From positions 62,001 to 126,000 of the forward strand of contig CACNFT010000004.1 of the NCBI GenBank assembly GCA_902619825.1: a DNA stretch of 64,000 bases, read 5' to 3'. The notes under the pieces are model-generated. The model was not told where the DNA came from. It saw nothing but the letters and a program-made list of their open reading frames with translations, and made no database searches. Position 1 is the stretch's first letter. Each line of letters begins with the position of its first letter. The position numbers and the translations under genes are program-made. Origin of the DNA: an uncultured Candidatus Actinomarina sp. (GTDB lineage: Bacteria > Actinomycetota > Acidimicrobiia > Actinomarinales > Actinomarinaceae). This document shows, piece by piece, positions 16,591 to 28,507 of the stretch.

Positions 16591-16709
16591 TTAGAACTAA
16601 TTATGAAATACTTTTAGCAGATAATATAACAATAAAAAATTACATTAAAAATATCAATCCTGTAATGCAGATTAAAGGAATTAGAAATTATCTAAATTTG
16701 ATTGATTAA
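16587..16709 (+). pseudogene. C-terminal remnant of a second metallo-beta-lactamase-fold gene
   Basis: The plus strand encodes about 40 residues, NYEILLADNITIKNYIKNIN then PVMQIKGIRNYLNLID and stop. They align end to end with the tail of the MBL protein at 14691-15605 (NYESLGIDDKTIKNYIGNGN, FVMQVDGIRNYLNNI). The first 260 or so residues are missing. It joins the broken 5S copy on its left and overlaps paralogue 3 on its right by 29 bases. An ATG at 16587 exists, but expression of a 40-residue tail seems unlikely. Confidence 0.85.
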
Positions 16710-17082
16710 TTTTTTTCCTTAAATAAAGAAGTGAAAATGGAAGAATAAATTCAAGAGGAATCAGTAATACATAGGGAGTAATTTCCATACCATGTAAAGC
16801 GAAAGATAATAATCTTGCACCCATCAATGCATATCCAAATAAAATTATAAAATCTATGTATATGATTGCGTCTGTAGCTAAATAAGAAAAACCCAATATA
16901 CCAAGAAATATGTAAATAACATTTGAGTAAAATACAATATTCATTTCACCAACTTGTGTACCTGGATAGATATCAAAAAGATCGTATGCTAAATCTGAAA
17001 ATAGAGTTGTCATTAATGACAAAGAAATTACACAAACTATACCAAGAACAACTATAAATCTTGTTGCTTTTTTGTGATTCAT
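16681..17082 (-). CDS. Small membrane protein, paralogue 3 of 3
   Basis: Hydrophobic protein of 133 aa with four likely helices. It is the most diverged of the three but keeps the layout: DIYPGTQVGEMN after helix 1, an Arg before the third-helix end (GARLLSFALHGME) and PLEFILPFSLLYLRKKI at the C-terminus, parallel to PTEIIFPIIHYYFREKL of paralogue 2. It sits directly after the rrn terminator and overlaps the MBL remnant at its 3' end. Function unknown. Position supports descent from the same duplicated block. Confidence 0.68.
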   Translation of the reverse strand: MNHKKATRFIVVLGIVCVISLSLMTTLFSDLAYDLFDIYPGTQVGEMNIVFYSNVIYIFLGILGFSYLATDAIIYIDFIILFGYALMGARLLSFALHGMEITPYVLLIPLEFILPFSLLYLRKKINQSNLDNF

Positions 17083-17099
17083 AATAAGTAATTATAAGA

Positions 17100-17250
<151 letters not shown>

Positions 17251-17264
17251 TAATAATCAACTTC

Positions 17265-17286
17265 TTAAAAATTCTATAGCAAGCGC
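17265..17286 (-). other. 23S processing stem, 3' arm
   Basis: GCGCTTGCTATAGAATTTTTAA on the minus strand, just beyond the 23S 3' end, is complementary to the matching arm at 20380-20401 at 20 of 22 positions. The pair should fold into the long RNase III stem that releases pre-23S rRNA. Confidence 0.8.
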
Positions 17287-17305
17287 TCATACGCCGTCTT
17301 CAGTT

Positions 17306-20362
<3,057 letters not shown>

Positions 20363-20379
20363 ATGAATACTTTGCAATT

Positions 20380-20401
20380 GCGCTTGCTATACAATTTTCA
20401 A
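20380..20401 (-). other. 23S processing stem, 5' arm
   Basis: TTGAAAATTGTATAGCAAGCGC on the minus strand is the partner of 17265-17286 and directly precedes pre-23S. It immediately follows a boxA-like element in the transcript. Confidence 0.8.
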
Positions 20402-20406
20402 AAAGC
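20395..20406 (-). promoter_or_regulatory. boxA-like antitermination element in the spacer
   Basis: Minus strand GGCTTTTTGAAA resembles the Gram-positive boxA form (TTCTTTGAAAACT) that binds NusB/NusE during rRNA transcription. A near-identical element lies in the 16S leader. The nusB gene is in this window at 37020. Confidence 0.5.
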
Positions 20407-20421
20407 CGAATGACTTTTTCA

Positions 20422-20437
20422 CAGCTGAGTAATGTAT
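20422..20437 (-). other. 16S processing stem, 3' arm
   Basis: The minus strand sequence ATACATTACTCAGCTG lies about 55 bases beyond the 16S 3' end. It pairs along 16 bases, one of them a G-U wobble, with the leader arm at 22159-22174. It is the expected RNase III stem around pre-16S. Confidence 0.75.
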
Positions 20438-20491
20438 CAGTCTTGTAGACAACCGGTGATTAACCTTAGAACTAAATGTTCTATGCTCCTT

Positions 20492-22018
<1,527 letters not shown>

Positions 22019-22057
22019 AAAATCTTTGAATAATTTAAATCTGACCAAAGAATCAAC

Positions 22058-22112
22058 ATGGGTTTTACCCATTTCAACTTAAAAAAGTTGAATCAACTTA
22101 ATAAAAAGTTGA
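22058..22112 (-). repeat. Three consecutive short hairpins in the 16S leader
   Basis: In plus-strand order: ATGGGT-ttt-ACCCAT (22058-22072), TTCAACTT-aaaa-AAGTTGAA (22073-22092) and TCAACTT-aataaa-AAGTTGA (22093-22112). The last two are near-copies of the same hairpin placed end to end. They lie between the leader terminator-like element and mature 16S. They could help leader folding or 30S assembly, as proposed for other rrn leaders. Confidence 0.6.
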
Positions 22113-22113
22113 C

Positions 22114-22148
22114 AAAAAAAGAGTGCTAGAAAAATTAATTTCTGCACT
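22114..22148 (-). terminator. Terminator-like hairpin inside the 16S leader
   Basis: In the transcript, AGTGCAGAAA pairs with TTTCTaGCACT (10 bp, one bulge) and is followed by C and seven U. It may be the tyrS operon terminator. Because the 16S processing arm lies upstream of it, any rRNA transcript able to form that stem must read through. Confidence 0.5.
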
Positions 22149-22158
22149 ACCGGCGTTC

Positions 22159-22174
22159 ATACATTACTCAGTTG
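22159..22174 (-). other. 16S processing stem, 5' arm
   Basis: Minus strand CAACTGAGTAATGTAT is complementary to 20422-20437. It marks transcript that must exist upstream of the mature 16S 5' end by at least 140 bases. Confidence 0.75.
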
Positions 22175-22184
22175 TCAAAAAGCC
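22171..22184 (-). promoter_or_regulatory. boxA-like antitermination element in the 16S leader
   Basis: Minus strand GGCTTTTTGACAAC matches the spacer boxA-like element and the known Gram-positive boxA pattern. It lies just upstream of the leader terminator-like hairpin, where NusB/NusE-dependent antitermination would be useful. Confidence 0.5.
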
Positions 22185-22195
22185 AAAATCTCGTA

Positions 22196-22224
22196 CTTAT
22201 AAGAATAACAGTAATTGGTTTAAA
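22196..22224 (-). promoter_or_regulatory. Possible rRNA operon promoter
   Basis: On the minus strand TTTAAA (-35), a 17-base spacer and TATAAG (-10) precede the boxA-like site. The -35 box lies about 6 bases after the tyrS stop. The boxes are imperfect and the region is AT-rich, so this is a candidate only. Confidence 0.35.
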
Positions 22225-22229
22225 GTATA

Positions 22230-23408
22230 TTATTTCTTATTTATTTTAAGGAATTTTCGCTTTCCAACTTGTAAAGTCTTACCAATCAAATCTGATGAAT
22301 TTATATCCAATAATTCAATTTTTTGATCGTCAATTTTTACACTTCCTGACTCAATTAATCGACGAGCTTCGGAATTAGATTTAGTTAATTCATTTTCTGT
22401 TAAAAAATTTGGTAAATGTACATCTATTCCATCATCAATATTGGTTTCTGGCATATTCTCAGGTAAGTTTTTATTAATTGTTATATTTTCAAATGTACTT
22501 TCAGCAACTAAAGCACTATTTTCATCATAGATTTCTGAAACAATTAGTTTACCTAGCATTTTTTTATAATCGAAAGGATTTGTCTTACCTTTATCTACAT
22601 TTTTTTTAAAATTGGCAATTTCTGAAATCTCTAAATCAGTCAGCATGGTGAAATAATCCCACATAATATCATCTGGAATGCTCATAATTTTTCCAAAGAT
22701 GTTTTCAGGACTGTCAGATATGGAAATGTAATTATTTAAGGATTGTGACATTTTTTTTGTACCATCTGTACCAACTAGTAGAGGAAATGTTATTGCAATT
22801 TGTGGTGACAGATTATAAGATTTTTGTATTTCTCGTCCCAACATTAAGTTCCACAATTGGTCATTTCCACCAATCTCAATATCTGCTTTTACGGCAACTG
22901 AATCGTATCCTTGATATAAAGGATAGAAAAACTCTAATAATGAAATAGGGCTGTTGTCGTTAAATCTTTTGGAAAAATCATCACGCTCCATCATTTGGGC
23001 TAAGGTTGTTTTTGATGCTAATTCCATCATGTCTTGAATTGTAAGTTTAGATAACCAGTCTTTGTTAGAGACGATTTCTAAACTATTTTTATTTAAGATA
23101 TTTTTAATTATTGGAAGTACACCTTTAGCGTTATCATCAATTTCGTTCTCTCCCATTACTTTTCTTGTTTCTGATTTGCCTGAAGGATCTCCAACTTGTG
23201 CTGTGAACTCTCCTAGTATTAAAACAGCTGTATGACCATAATCTTGAAATTTTTTTAACATTCTTAAAATTGCATACCAGCCTAATGTGACATCTGGTGC
23301 TGTTGGGTCAACACCTAATTTGACTCTTAGATTTTTTTTACTTTTTAAAAGCTTTTCTAAATCATCTTTTGGATTTATATTTGAGGCTCTTTCAATTAGG
23401 TATTCCAT
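22230..23408 (-). CDS. tyrS: Tyrosyl-tRNA synthetase
   Basis: Class I synthetase charging tRNA-Tyr, 392 aa from the chosen start. The catalytic core shows KLGVDPTAPDVTLGW at the HIGH position, the tyrosine-binding DYGHTAVLILGEFTAQVGDP, FFYPLYQGYDSVAVKADIEI with GGNDQ, and the KMSKS loop as KKMSQS. A C-terminal S4 RNA-binding domain runs from about residue 335. The HIGH motif is TLGW, both His being replaced. The ORF track begins 8 codons earlier. The ATG at 23408 overlaps the mpg stop as TAATG and begins the conserved MEYLIERAS, so it is preferred. Confidence 0.95.
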   Translation of the reverse strand: MEYLIERASNINPKDDLEKLLKSKKNLRVKLGVDPTAPDVTLGWYAILRMLKKFQDYGHTAVLILGEFTAQVGDPSGKSETRKVMGENEIDDNAKGVLPIIKNILNKNSLEIVSNKDWLSKLTIQDMMELASKTTLAQMMERDDFSKRFNDNSPISLLEFFYPLYQGYDSVAVKADIEIGGNDQLWNLMLGREIQKSYNLSPQIAITFPLLVGTDGTKKMSQSLNNYISISDSPENIFGKIMSIPDDIMWDYFTMLTDLEISEIANFKKNVDKGKTNPFDYKKMLGKLIVSEIYDENSALVAESTFENITINKNLPENMPETNIDDGIDVHLPNFLTENELTKSNSEARRLIESGSVKIDDQKIELLDINSSDLIGKTLQVGKRKFLKINKK

Positions 23409-23983
23409 TATAAGACCAGTGTAAATCTCCATAAGTGTTTATCACGAGGTTTAGAATTTTTTCTTTGTTTTGCAATTGCTCTGTCAACAGGATGTATTCT
23501 AGGTGATAAAGCAATTGAACCATCTAATAGGTTCTCTCCATCTTGTTCAATATCAATACCTAATGCTTTAGTTACATTTCCTGGTCCGTATATATTGTCA
23601 TTTTTCATTTTTTGTTTTCTTCTTGTTTCTACATAATTTTTACCTAAAATTACTTTTCCAGATCTAATAAGAACAGCTTGGAATGATCCTTCTTTCGAAG
23701 TTAAAAAATAAAGACTGTTGTTTGAACCATAAGTTTTAAGAACCATTACATGAGGTGGTCCAAGAGGAAGAGATAATGGTATTTTTCTATTTAGCTGATT
23801 CGCTAATGACATTTCATCAGCATTAGCAGTTCCAAATGCTTCAGTTTCGGTAATCATGATTTCAGTAAATTTATTTTTATACTTTGTTGATATCCTCATA
23901 CCTAAAATATCTACAGCAGCTTTTTGTGAGTTTTGTGAAAGAATTTGATAAACTCTATTGTTTAATCCTAAGTTATCAGTCAT
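23408..23983 (-). CDS. DNA-3-methyladenine glycosylase (AAG/MPG family)
   Basis: Base-excision repair enzyme of 191 aa that removes alkylated purines such as 3-methyladenine. The family is recognised from ITETEAFGTANAD near residue 50, the base-binding region LPLGPPHVMVLKTYG, and YGPGNVTKALGID followed by LLDGSIAL. The active-site Glu lies in the ETEAFG block. It is placed between pheT and tyrS with 8- and 1-base overlaps. The same neighbourhood is seen in mycobacteria, where Rv1688 precedes tyrS. Confidence 0.9.
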   Translation of the reverse strand: MTDNLGLNNRVYQILSQNSQKAAVDILGMRISTKYKNKFTEIMITETEAFGTANADEMSLANQLNRKIPLSLPLGPPHVMVLKTYGSNNSLYFLTSKEGSFQAVLIRSGKVILGKNYVETRRKQKMKNDNIYGPGNVTKALGIDIEQDGENLLDGSIALSPRIHPVDRAIAKQRKNSKPRDKHLWRFTLVL

Positions 23984-26342
23984 TTTTACTTGAGTTGAGT
24001 GTTATGTTAAATTTAGACTCCAAAGTTTGTGATATATTCATTAGAATCTCTCTTGTTTCATTATCGTCGTATGTTTTCTCATAGCTTCTTGTAATTATTC
24101 TAATTCCTAAATTTCTTGAATTCTCTTGTTGAAAATCATCAAAAATTTCGATTGAATTTTCATTGTCTGTAAGTAAATCATTAATTTCATCAACTAGAAG
24201 ATGAGCAGAAAAATCAATTGGCACAGAAAAAGACAAATCAAATTTTACAAATGGATATTGTGAAAGTGGTACATAATTAATCTCTTTAAGGTTATTTAAA
24301 TTTAGTTTATTAATATAAATTTCACCCAAATATATTTCATTATTAAATTCAAGCGTCATTTGTGTCTCTGTAGCAAGTTGTCCAAAATGTCCGATAATTT
24401 GACCATTTTTAATAATCGAAAATGAATAATTTTGATGAAATCCAGGTTTTGTAATCGGTTCTAGATCATATGAGCTTAATAATTGAGTTAATATGTTTTT
24501 TACATAGTAAAGATCTAACTCTTGATCTTTTAATCTAGTATCCGTATTTGATAAGGTAGAAGATGTCAGGAATCCTAATACAATATTCTGATTAGGTATA
24601 TCCTCGTAGATTTTATTTTTAGAAGTATCAAAAACAGTATTTATTTCGAAATAACTATTTGATAAATTATTTTGATCGTAATTTAATTTGTAAACATCTA
24701 TCAAACTAGACATTAGGTTTGATCGCATAAATTTACTTGATTGATCGATTGCATTAAATACCTCAACATATTTTTTTTCTGGATTAAATAAAAAATTCTT
24801 GACATTATTTACAAAGCTTAATGTTTGGACTTCTTGAAAATTATTGGAAGTAAAAACACTTGATAAGTAACTCTTAAGATCCCAATAACTTCCTTTATTA
24901 TTTTTGTGAACTCCCTGAGGTAGAGTTGATTCAAAATTATTAAAACCATAATGTTTTGCAAATTCTTCTATAAGGTCCACTGGTCTATCTAGATCATATC
25001 GCCATGAGGGTGGTGTGAATTGCACACTCTCTTTGTTAACTTCAGAATCGATCATTAAAAATTTTAGAACTTTCTTTATAAATGATTCTTTTAAGTCAAT
25101 ACCAAGCAGTTTTTTTATTTCAGAATATTTAAGAATTACCTTCTTGTTTTTCAAGTTGCCTTTATCATCTACATTTATTTCTGAATAATTAATAGTTTGA
25201 TTATCTTTTAATTCCATTAAAAAACGCTCTAAGCCATATTTTTGAATTTTATAATCAATACCTCTTTCAAACCGTATGGATGCATCAGATATCAAGTTTA
25301 ATTTCCTTGAAGTTTTCATAATGGATACTTTGTCAAAATACGCACTTTCAATAAGAAGATTTGTGGTGGCCTCTGATACTTCAGTTTCTAATCCCCCCAT
25401 TACTCCGGCTAAAGCAATTGGCTTATCATTGTCAGTAATAACAAGATCATTTGAATCTAAATTTCTCACTTGAGAGTCAAGTGTTGTAATTTTCTCGTTG
25501 TTGTTAGCTTTTCTTACAGATATTGTTCCAAATAATTTATCTCTATCAAAAGCATGTAATGGTTGACCGATATCATATAAAATATAATTGGTTATGTCGA
25601 CCACATTATTTATAATCCTTGTTCCAACCTGTGTGAGCCTGTATCTCATTTCAAAAGAAGAGTTAGTTACATTAAAGTTTTCTATTTCTACTGAACCATA
25701 AGAGTTACATTCTTTAATTTTTCCACTTTCTGCATTCAAAATATTTGCAATCGTTGGTTTAAGATTTGATTTTTTGTTCTTTAGTTTTTTATTGAAATAT
25801 CCCGAAAGTTCCCTTGCAATTCCCAAATAAGACATACAGTCTCCTCTATTTGGTGTAACACCAATTTCCCATATGAAATCATTACTTGAATAGATTGTAG
25901 AAAAATCAGTTCCTGGAAGTAGCTTTTCATCCAATAGAAGTATTCCATCATGATCATCCCAAAGATCAAGTTCTGCAGCTGAACAAATCATCCCATTTGA
26001 TTGAATTCCTCTAATGTCACGTTTTTCGATTTTAAAATTATCTTTAATCTCTGAATTTGGTAACGCAACTGGAACGACTGCTCCTACGTCAAAATTCCAA
26101 GCTCCACAAACAATTTCATAAATATTATTACCAACATCAGTTTTAGTAATTCGAACTTTGTCAGCATTAGGATGTTCATACACCTCAAGTACTTTACCTA
26201 CAACGATGTTTTCATAATTAGGGTTTAGTTCCTTTTTGTTTTCTATTTCGAAACCTAAACTTTCTAAAGCCTCAGAAATTTCAGAATTAGATATGTTTTC
26301 AATATCTATCCAATCGTTAAGCCAAGATTTCAATATCTTCAT
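23976..26342 (-). CDS. pheT: Phenylalanyl-tRNA synthetase beta subunit
   Basis: Large subunit of the (alpha-beta)2 enzyme charging tRNA-Phe, 788 aa, full length. The N-terminal tRNA-binding (EMAP-like) domain is at about residues 40-150 (VVGKVLEVYEHPNADKVRIT). The B3/4 editing region follows, with GDCMSYLGIARELSGY and TNYILYDIGQPLHAFDRDKL. The B5 domain and a catalytic-like core come next, and the C-terminal anticodon-binding FDX-ACB domain begins near FVKFDLSFSVP. It overlaps the pheS stop by one base (TAATG). Confidence 0.96.
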   Translation of the reverse strand: MKILKSWLNDWIDIENISNSEISEALESLGFEIENKKELNPNYENIVVGKVLEVYEHPNADKVRITKTDVGNNIYEIVCGAWNFDVGAVVPVALPNSEIKDNFKIEKRDIRGIQSNGMICSAAELDLWDDHDGILLLDEKLLPGTDFSTIYSSNDFIWEIGVTPNRGDCMSYLGIARELSGYFNKKLKNKKSNLKPTIANILNAESGKIKECNSYGSVEIENFNVTNSSFEMRYRLTQVGTRIINNVVDITNYILYDIGQPLHAFDRDKLFGTISVRKANNNEKITTLDSQVRNLDSNDLVITDNDKPIALAGVMGGLETEVSEATTNLLIESAYFDKVSIMKTSRKLNLISDASIRFERGIDYKIQKYGLERFLMELKDNQTINYSEINVDDKGNLKNKKVILKYSEIKKLLGIDLKESFIKKVLKFLMIDSEVNKESVQFTPPSWRYDLDRPVDLIEEFAKHYGFNNFESTLPQGVHKNNKGSYWDLKSYLSSVFTSNNFQEVQTLSFVNNVKNFLFNPEKKYVEVFNAIDQSSKFMRSNLMSSLIDVYKLNYDQNNLSNSYFEINTVFDTSKNKIYEDIPNQNIVLGFLTSSTLSNTDTRLKDQELDLYYVKNILTQLLSSYDLEPITKPGFHQNYSFSIIKNGQIIGHFGQLATETQMTLEFNNEIYLGEIYINKLNLNNLKEINYVPLSQYPFVKFDLSFSVPIDFSAHLLVDEINDLLTDNENSIEIFDDFQQENSRNLGIRIITRSYEKTYDDNETREILMNISQTLESKFNITLNSSKND

Positions 26343-27334
26343 TAAAACTGCCTTAAAAACCTTAAGTCATTTTCATAAAAGTTTTTTATATGATCAATAC
26401 CATATCTAATCATTGCTAATCTCTCAACTCCTACACCAAACGCGAATCCCTGAGAATCTGTGTTATATCCAACATGTTTGAAAACGTTAGGATCTACCAT
26501 TCCACATCCTAGGATTTCAAGCCATTCTCCATCTTTCCAACTAACTAAAACTTCAGCTGATGGTTCAGTGAATGGAAAAAAATGAGGAATAAACTTTGTC
26601 TTTAAGTCTTTTCCAAAAAATTCTTTAACAAAATACTCCAATGTTCCTTTTAAATCAGAAAACGTTAAGTTTTCATCAACTGCTAAACCTTCAATCTGAT
26701 GAAAAACCGGTGAGTGAGTAGCATCAAGTTGGTCTGATCTGTAAACTCTTCCTGGAGCAACAATATAAACAGGTGGTTTATTGTTTTGCATATGTCTTAC
26801 TTGAACAGTACTTGTTTGTGTCCTTAATAATTTTTCTAGTTTGTTGTCCAAATATAATGTGTCTGATTCATATCTTGCAGGATGCCAGTCTGGTGTATTT
26901 AATGCATCAAAATTATGCCAGGATGTTTCTGCTTCAGGTCCAGTTGCAACTGTATAACCAATAGCTGCAAAAATATCAACTACTTCATTCATTACATTTG
27001 TTAAAACATGATTTTTGCTACCTAAGTTTTTGTACCAATCTATGGAAATATCTTTATTATCATTTAGTTCTTTTTGAATAAAAAATTTAGATTTGAAATT
27101 AGTTTTCTCTTCATTTAATTTTGAGGTTATATTATTTGAAAGATCTTGTAGCAATTTTCCATACTTTTTTCTAGAAACTTCATTTAATGAAGATAATGAT
27201 TTTCTTTCTTCTGACAATAAGGAATTTTTACCAAGAAATTCTTTCTCAATGTCATCGAAATCTTCGATTTGAGCAACTTCTTCAAGTCTTAGTAAAAAAG
27301 CGGCAAATATTTTATCGGTATTAACCTCAGGCAT
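26342..27334 (-). CDS. pheS: Phenylalanyl-tRNA synthetase alpha subunit
   Basis: Catalytic subunit of phenylalanyl-tRNA synthetase, 330 aa. An N-terminal coiled coil (about residues 1-85) precedes the class II core. Motif 2 is in GRVYRSDQLDATHSPVFHQIEG, and the phenylalanine-binding and motif 3 regions are FFPFTEPSAEV, LGCGMVDPNVF and GFAFGVGVERLAMIRYGI. The start overlaps the end of rplT by 8 bases, so it follows the infC-rpmI-rplT genes in one transcript, a common bacterial arrangement. Confidence 0.96.
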   Translation of the reverse strand: MPEVNTDKIFAAFLLRLEEVAQIEDFDDIEKEFLGKNSLLSEERKSLSSLNEVSRKKYGKLLQDLSNNITSKLNEEKTNFKSKFFIQKELNDNKDISIDWYKNLGSKNHVLTNVMNEVVDIFAAIGYTVATGPEAETSWHNFDALNTPDWHPARYESDTLYLDNKLEKLLRTQTSTVQVRHMQNNKPPVYIVAPGRVYRSDQLDATHSPVFHQIEGLAVDENLTFSDLKGTLEYFVKEFFGKDLKTKFIPHFFPFTEPSAEVLVSWKDGEWLEILGCGMVDPNVFKHVGYNTDSQGFAFGVGVERLAMIRYGIDHIKNFYENDLRFLRQF

Positions 27335-27686
27335 TTATATTTTTTTTAGCTAAATCTACAAGTTTTTTAAATCCATCAGGATCATTGATAGCTAAATCAG
27401 CCAATATTTTTCTATCAACTTTGACTTGAGCGTTTGTTAGACCGTTAATTAATTTTGAATATGACAAACCATGTTGTCTTGATGCTGCATTAATTCTAGA
27501 TATCCATATTTTTCGATATGTTGCTTTCTTGTCTTTACGATGAGCGAAGGCGTCATTACCTGCATGCATCACTTGTTCTTTAGCTGTCCTTAAACGCTTG
27601 CTTCTAGCTCCTGTATAACCTTTAGCTTGTTTAAGAATCTTTTTTCTTGATTTTCTACTACTTACTGATCTTCTTACTCTTACCAT
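27327..27686 (-). CDS. rplT: Ribosomal protein L20
   Basis: Large-subunit assembly protein of 119 aa, standard length. The basic N-terminal extension (VRRSVSSRKSRKKILKQAKG) and the globular domain (FAHRKDKKATYRKIWISRIN) are typical. L20 binds 23S rRNA early in assembly and in several bacteria represses its own infC-rpmI-rplT operon. The start is directly next to the rpmI stop. Confidence 0.97.
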   Translation of the reverse strand: MVRVRRSVSSRKSRKKILKQAKGYTGARSKRLRTAKEQVMHAGNDAFAHRKDKKATYRKIWISRINAASRQHGLSYSKLINGLTNAQVKVDRKILADLAINDPDGFKKLVDLAKKNINA

Positions 27687-27875
27687 CTAACTCAACAACT
27701 TTCTTATTTTTTTTGAATCACCCTTAGAAGATTCAACATCTCTTTTTAGTCTTGACCATGAGTTGCTACCTTTAGCCAATTTATAATGTGATCTGTGAGC
27801 ACGCCTTCGCATGAATTTTCCAGTACCACTAACTCTTATTCTTTTTTTCATTCCTTTGTGAGTTTTATGCTTCAT
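27687..27875 (-). CDS. rpmI: Ribosomal protein L35
   Basis: Large-subunit protein of 62 aa. KTHKGMKKRIRVSGTGKFMR and the basic RRAHRSHY segment are diagnostic. It lies in the invariant order infC-rpmI-rplT. Its start overlaps the infC stop by 4 bases, giving coupled translation. Confidence 0.97.
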   Translation of the reverse strand: MKHKTHKGMKKRIRVSGTGKFMRRRAHRSHYKLAKGSNSWSRLKRDVESSKGDSKKIRKLLS

Positions 27876-28402
27876 TTTTTACCTCCGTTAGGCGCTAGTA
27901 CCATTGTTAATGATCTACCATCTGGTCTAGAAGTTGATTCAACCATAGCTAAATCAACAAGTTCATCTCTAAAATTATCTAAGATTTTTTGTCCTAATTC
28001 AGGATATTCTGCTTCCCTACCTCTAAATCTCATAGTAAATTTCACTTTATCTCCGTCTTCTAAAAACTTTTTTGATTGATTTAATTTAATTTTGTAATCG
28101 TGTGTATCAATCTTTGGTTTCAGTTGTATTTCCTTTACATTAATTTTTACTTGTTTTTTCCTTGACTCCCTTGCTTTTTGATTAAGCTCATATTTATATT
28201 TGCCATAATCCATTAATCGAGCAACAGGCGGCTTACTTTCCGGAGAGACTTCAACAAGATCAAGTTCAAGTTCATCAGCCAATATAAGGGCTTTTTTAAG
28301 TTCCAATTCTCCAACTTGAACGCCATCTGGTGCAATTACCAATAGCTTCTTGGATTTTATCTCTTCGTTAACATTTAATTCTGCTATTTGTTTTCCTTTC
28401 AT
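27872..28402 (-). CDS. infC: Translation initiation factor IF-3
   Basis: Initiation factor that prevents premature 70S joining and checks the start codon, 176 aa as drawn. The N-domain (LNVNEEI to ESKPPVARLMDYGKYKYE), linker and C-domain (KEIQLKPKIDTHDYKIK, KVKFTMRFRGRE) are complete. The ATG at 28402 lies directly against the U-run of a terminator and has no ribosome-binding site. An in-frame ATA at 28387 has AAAGGA about 6 bases upstream and would give an N-terminus (M)AELNVNEEI of normal length. Because infC uses rare start codons in other bacteria for autoregulation, AUA is a serious alternative. Confidence 0.95.
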   Translation of the reverse strand: MKGKQIAELNVNEEIKSKKLLVIAPDGVQVGELELKKALILADELELDLVEVSPESKPPVARLMDYGKYKYELNQKARESRKKQVKINVKEIQLKPKIDTHDYKIKLNQSKKFLEDGDKVKFTMRFRGREAEYPELGQKILDNFRDELVDLAMVESTSRPDGRSLTMVLAPNGGKK

Positions 28403-28428
28403 AAAAAAAACAGCACGAAGCTGTTTTT
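28403..28428 (-). terminator. Rho-independent terminator abutting the infC start (leader attenuator candidate)
   Basis: On the minus strand AAAAACAGC-TTCGT-GCTGTTTTT is a 9-bp stem running into eight T that end one base before ATG 28402. Any infC transcript started upstream must pass it. A smaller hairpin (28437-28453, TACTGT-GAAAA-ATAGTA) and GAAC-gat-GTTC (28458-28468) precede it. It could end the rib operon, act as an attenuator, or do both. Confidence 0.75.
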
Positions 28429-28479
28429 AATTACCATACTATTTTTCACAGTAGGTGGAACATCGTTCGCTTAGAATTT

Positions 28480-28507
28480 ATTATATAACTTAATTTTTAT
28501 TATGTAA
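28480..28507 (-). promoter_or_regulatory. Probable promoter of the infC-rpmI-rplT-pheST operon
   Basis: The minus strand carries TTACAT (overlapping the ribH stop), a 16-base spacer and a consensus TATAAT. Transcription would start near 28472 and give a leader of about 70 bases containing three hairpins, the last being a terminator. Confidence 0.55.

Larger units (their letters stand above)
20363..20491 (-). other. 16S-23S internal transcribed spacer without tRNA
   Basis: The spacer is only about 130 bases long. It holds the 3' arm of the 16S processing stem, a boxA-like element and the 5' arm of the 23S processing stem. No tRNA-Ile or tRNA-Ala is present. Confidence 0.85.

Noticed and set aside
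20363-20491. tRNA-Ile or tRNA-Ala in the 16S-23S spacer
   Set aside because: The spacer is about 130 bases and is filled by processing arms and a boxA-like site; no cloverleaf is present.
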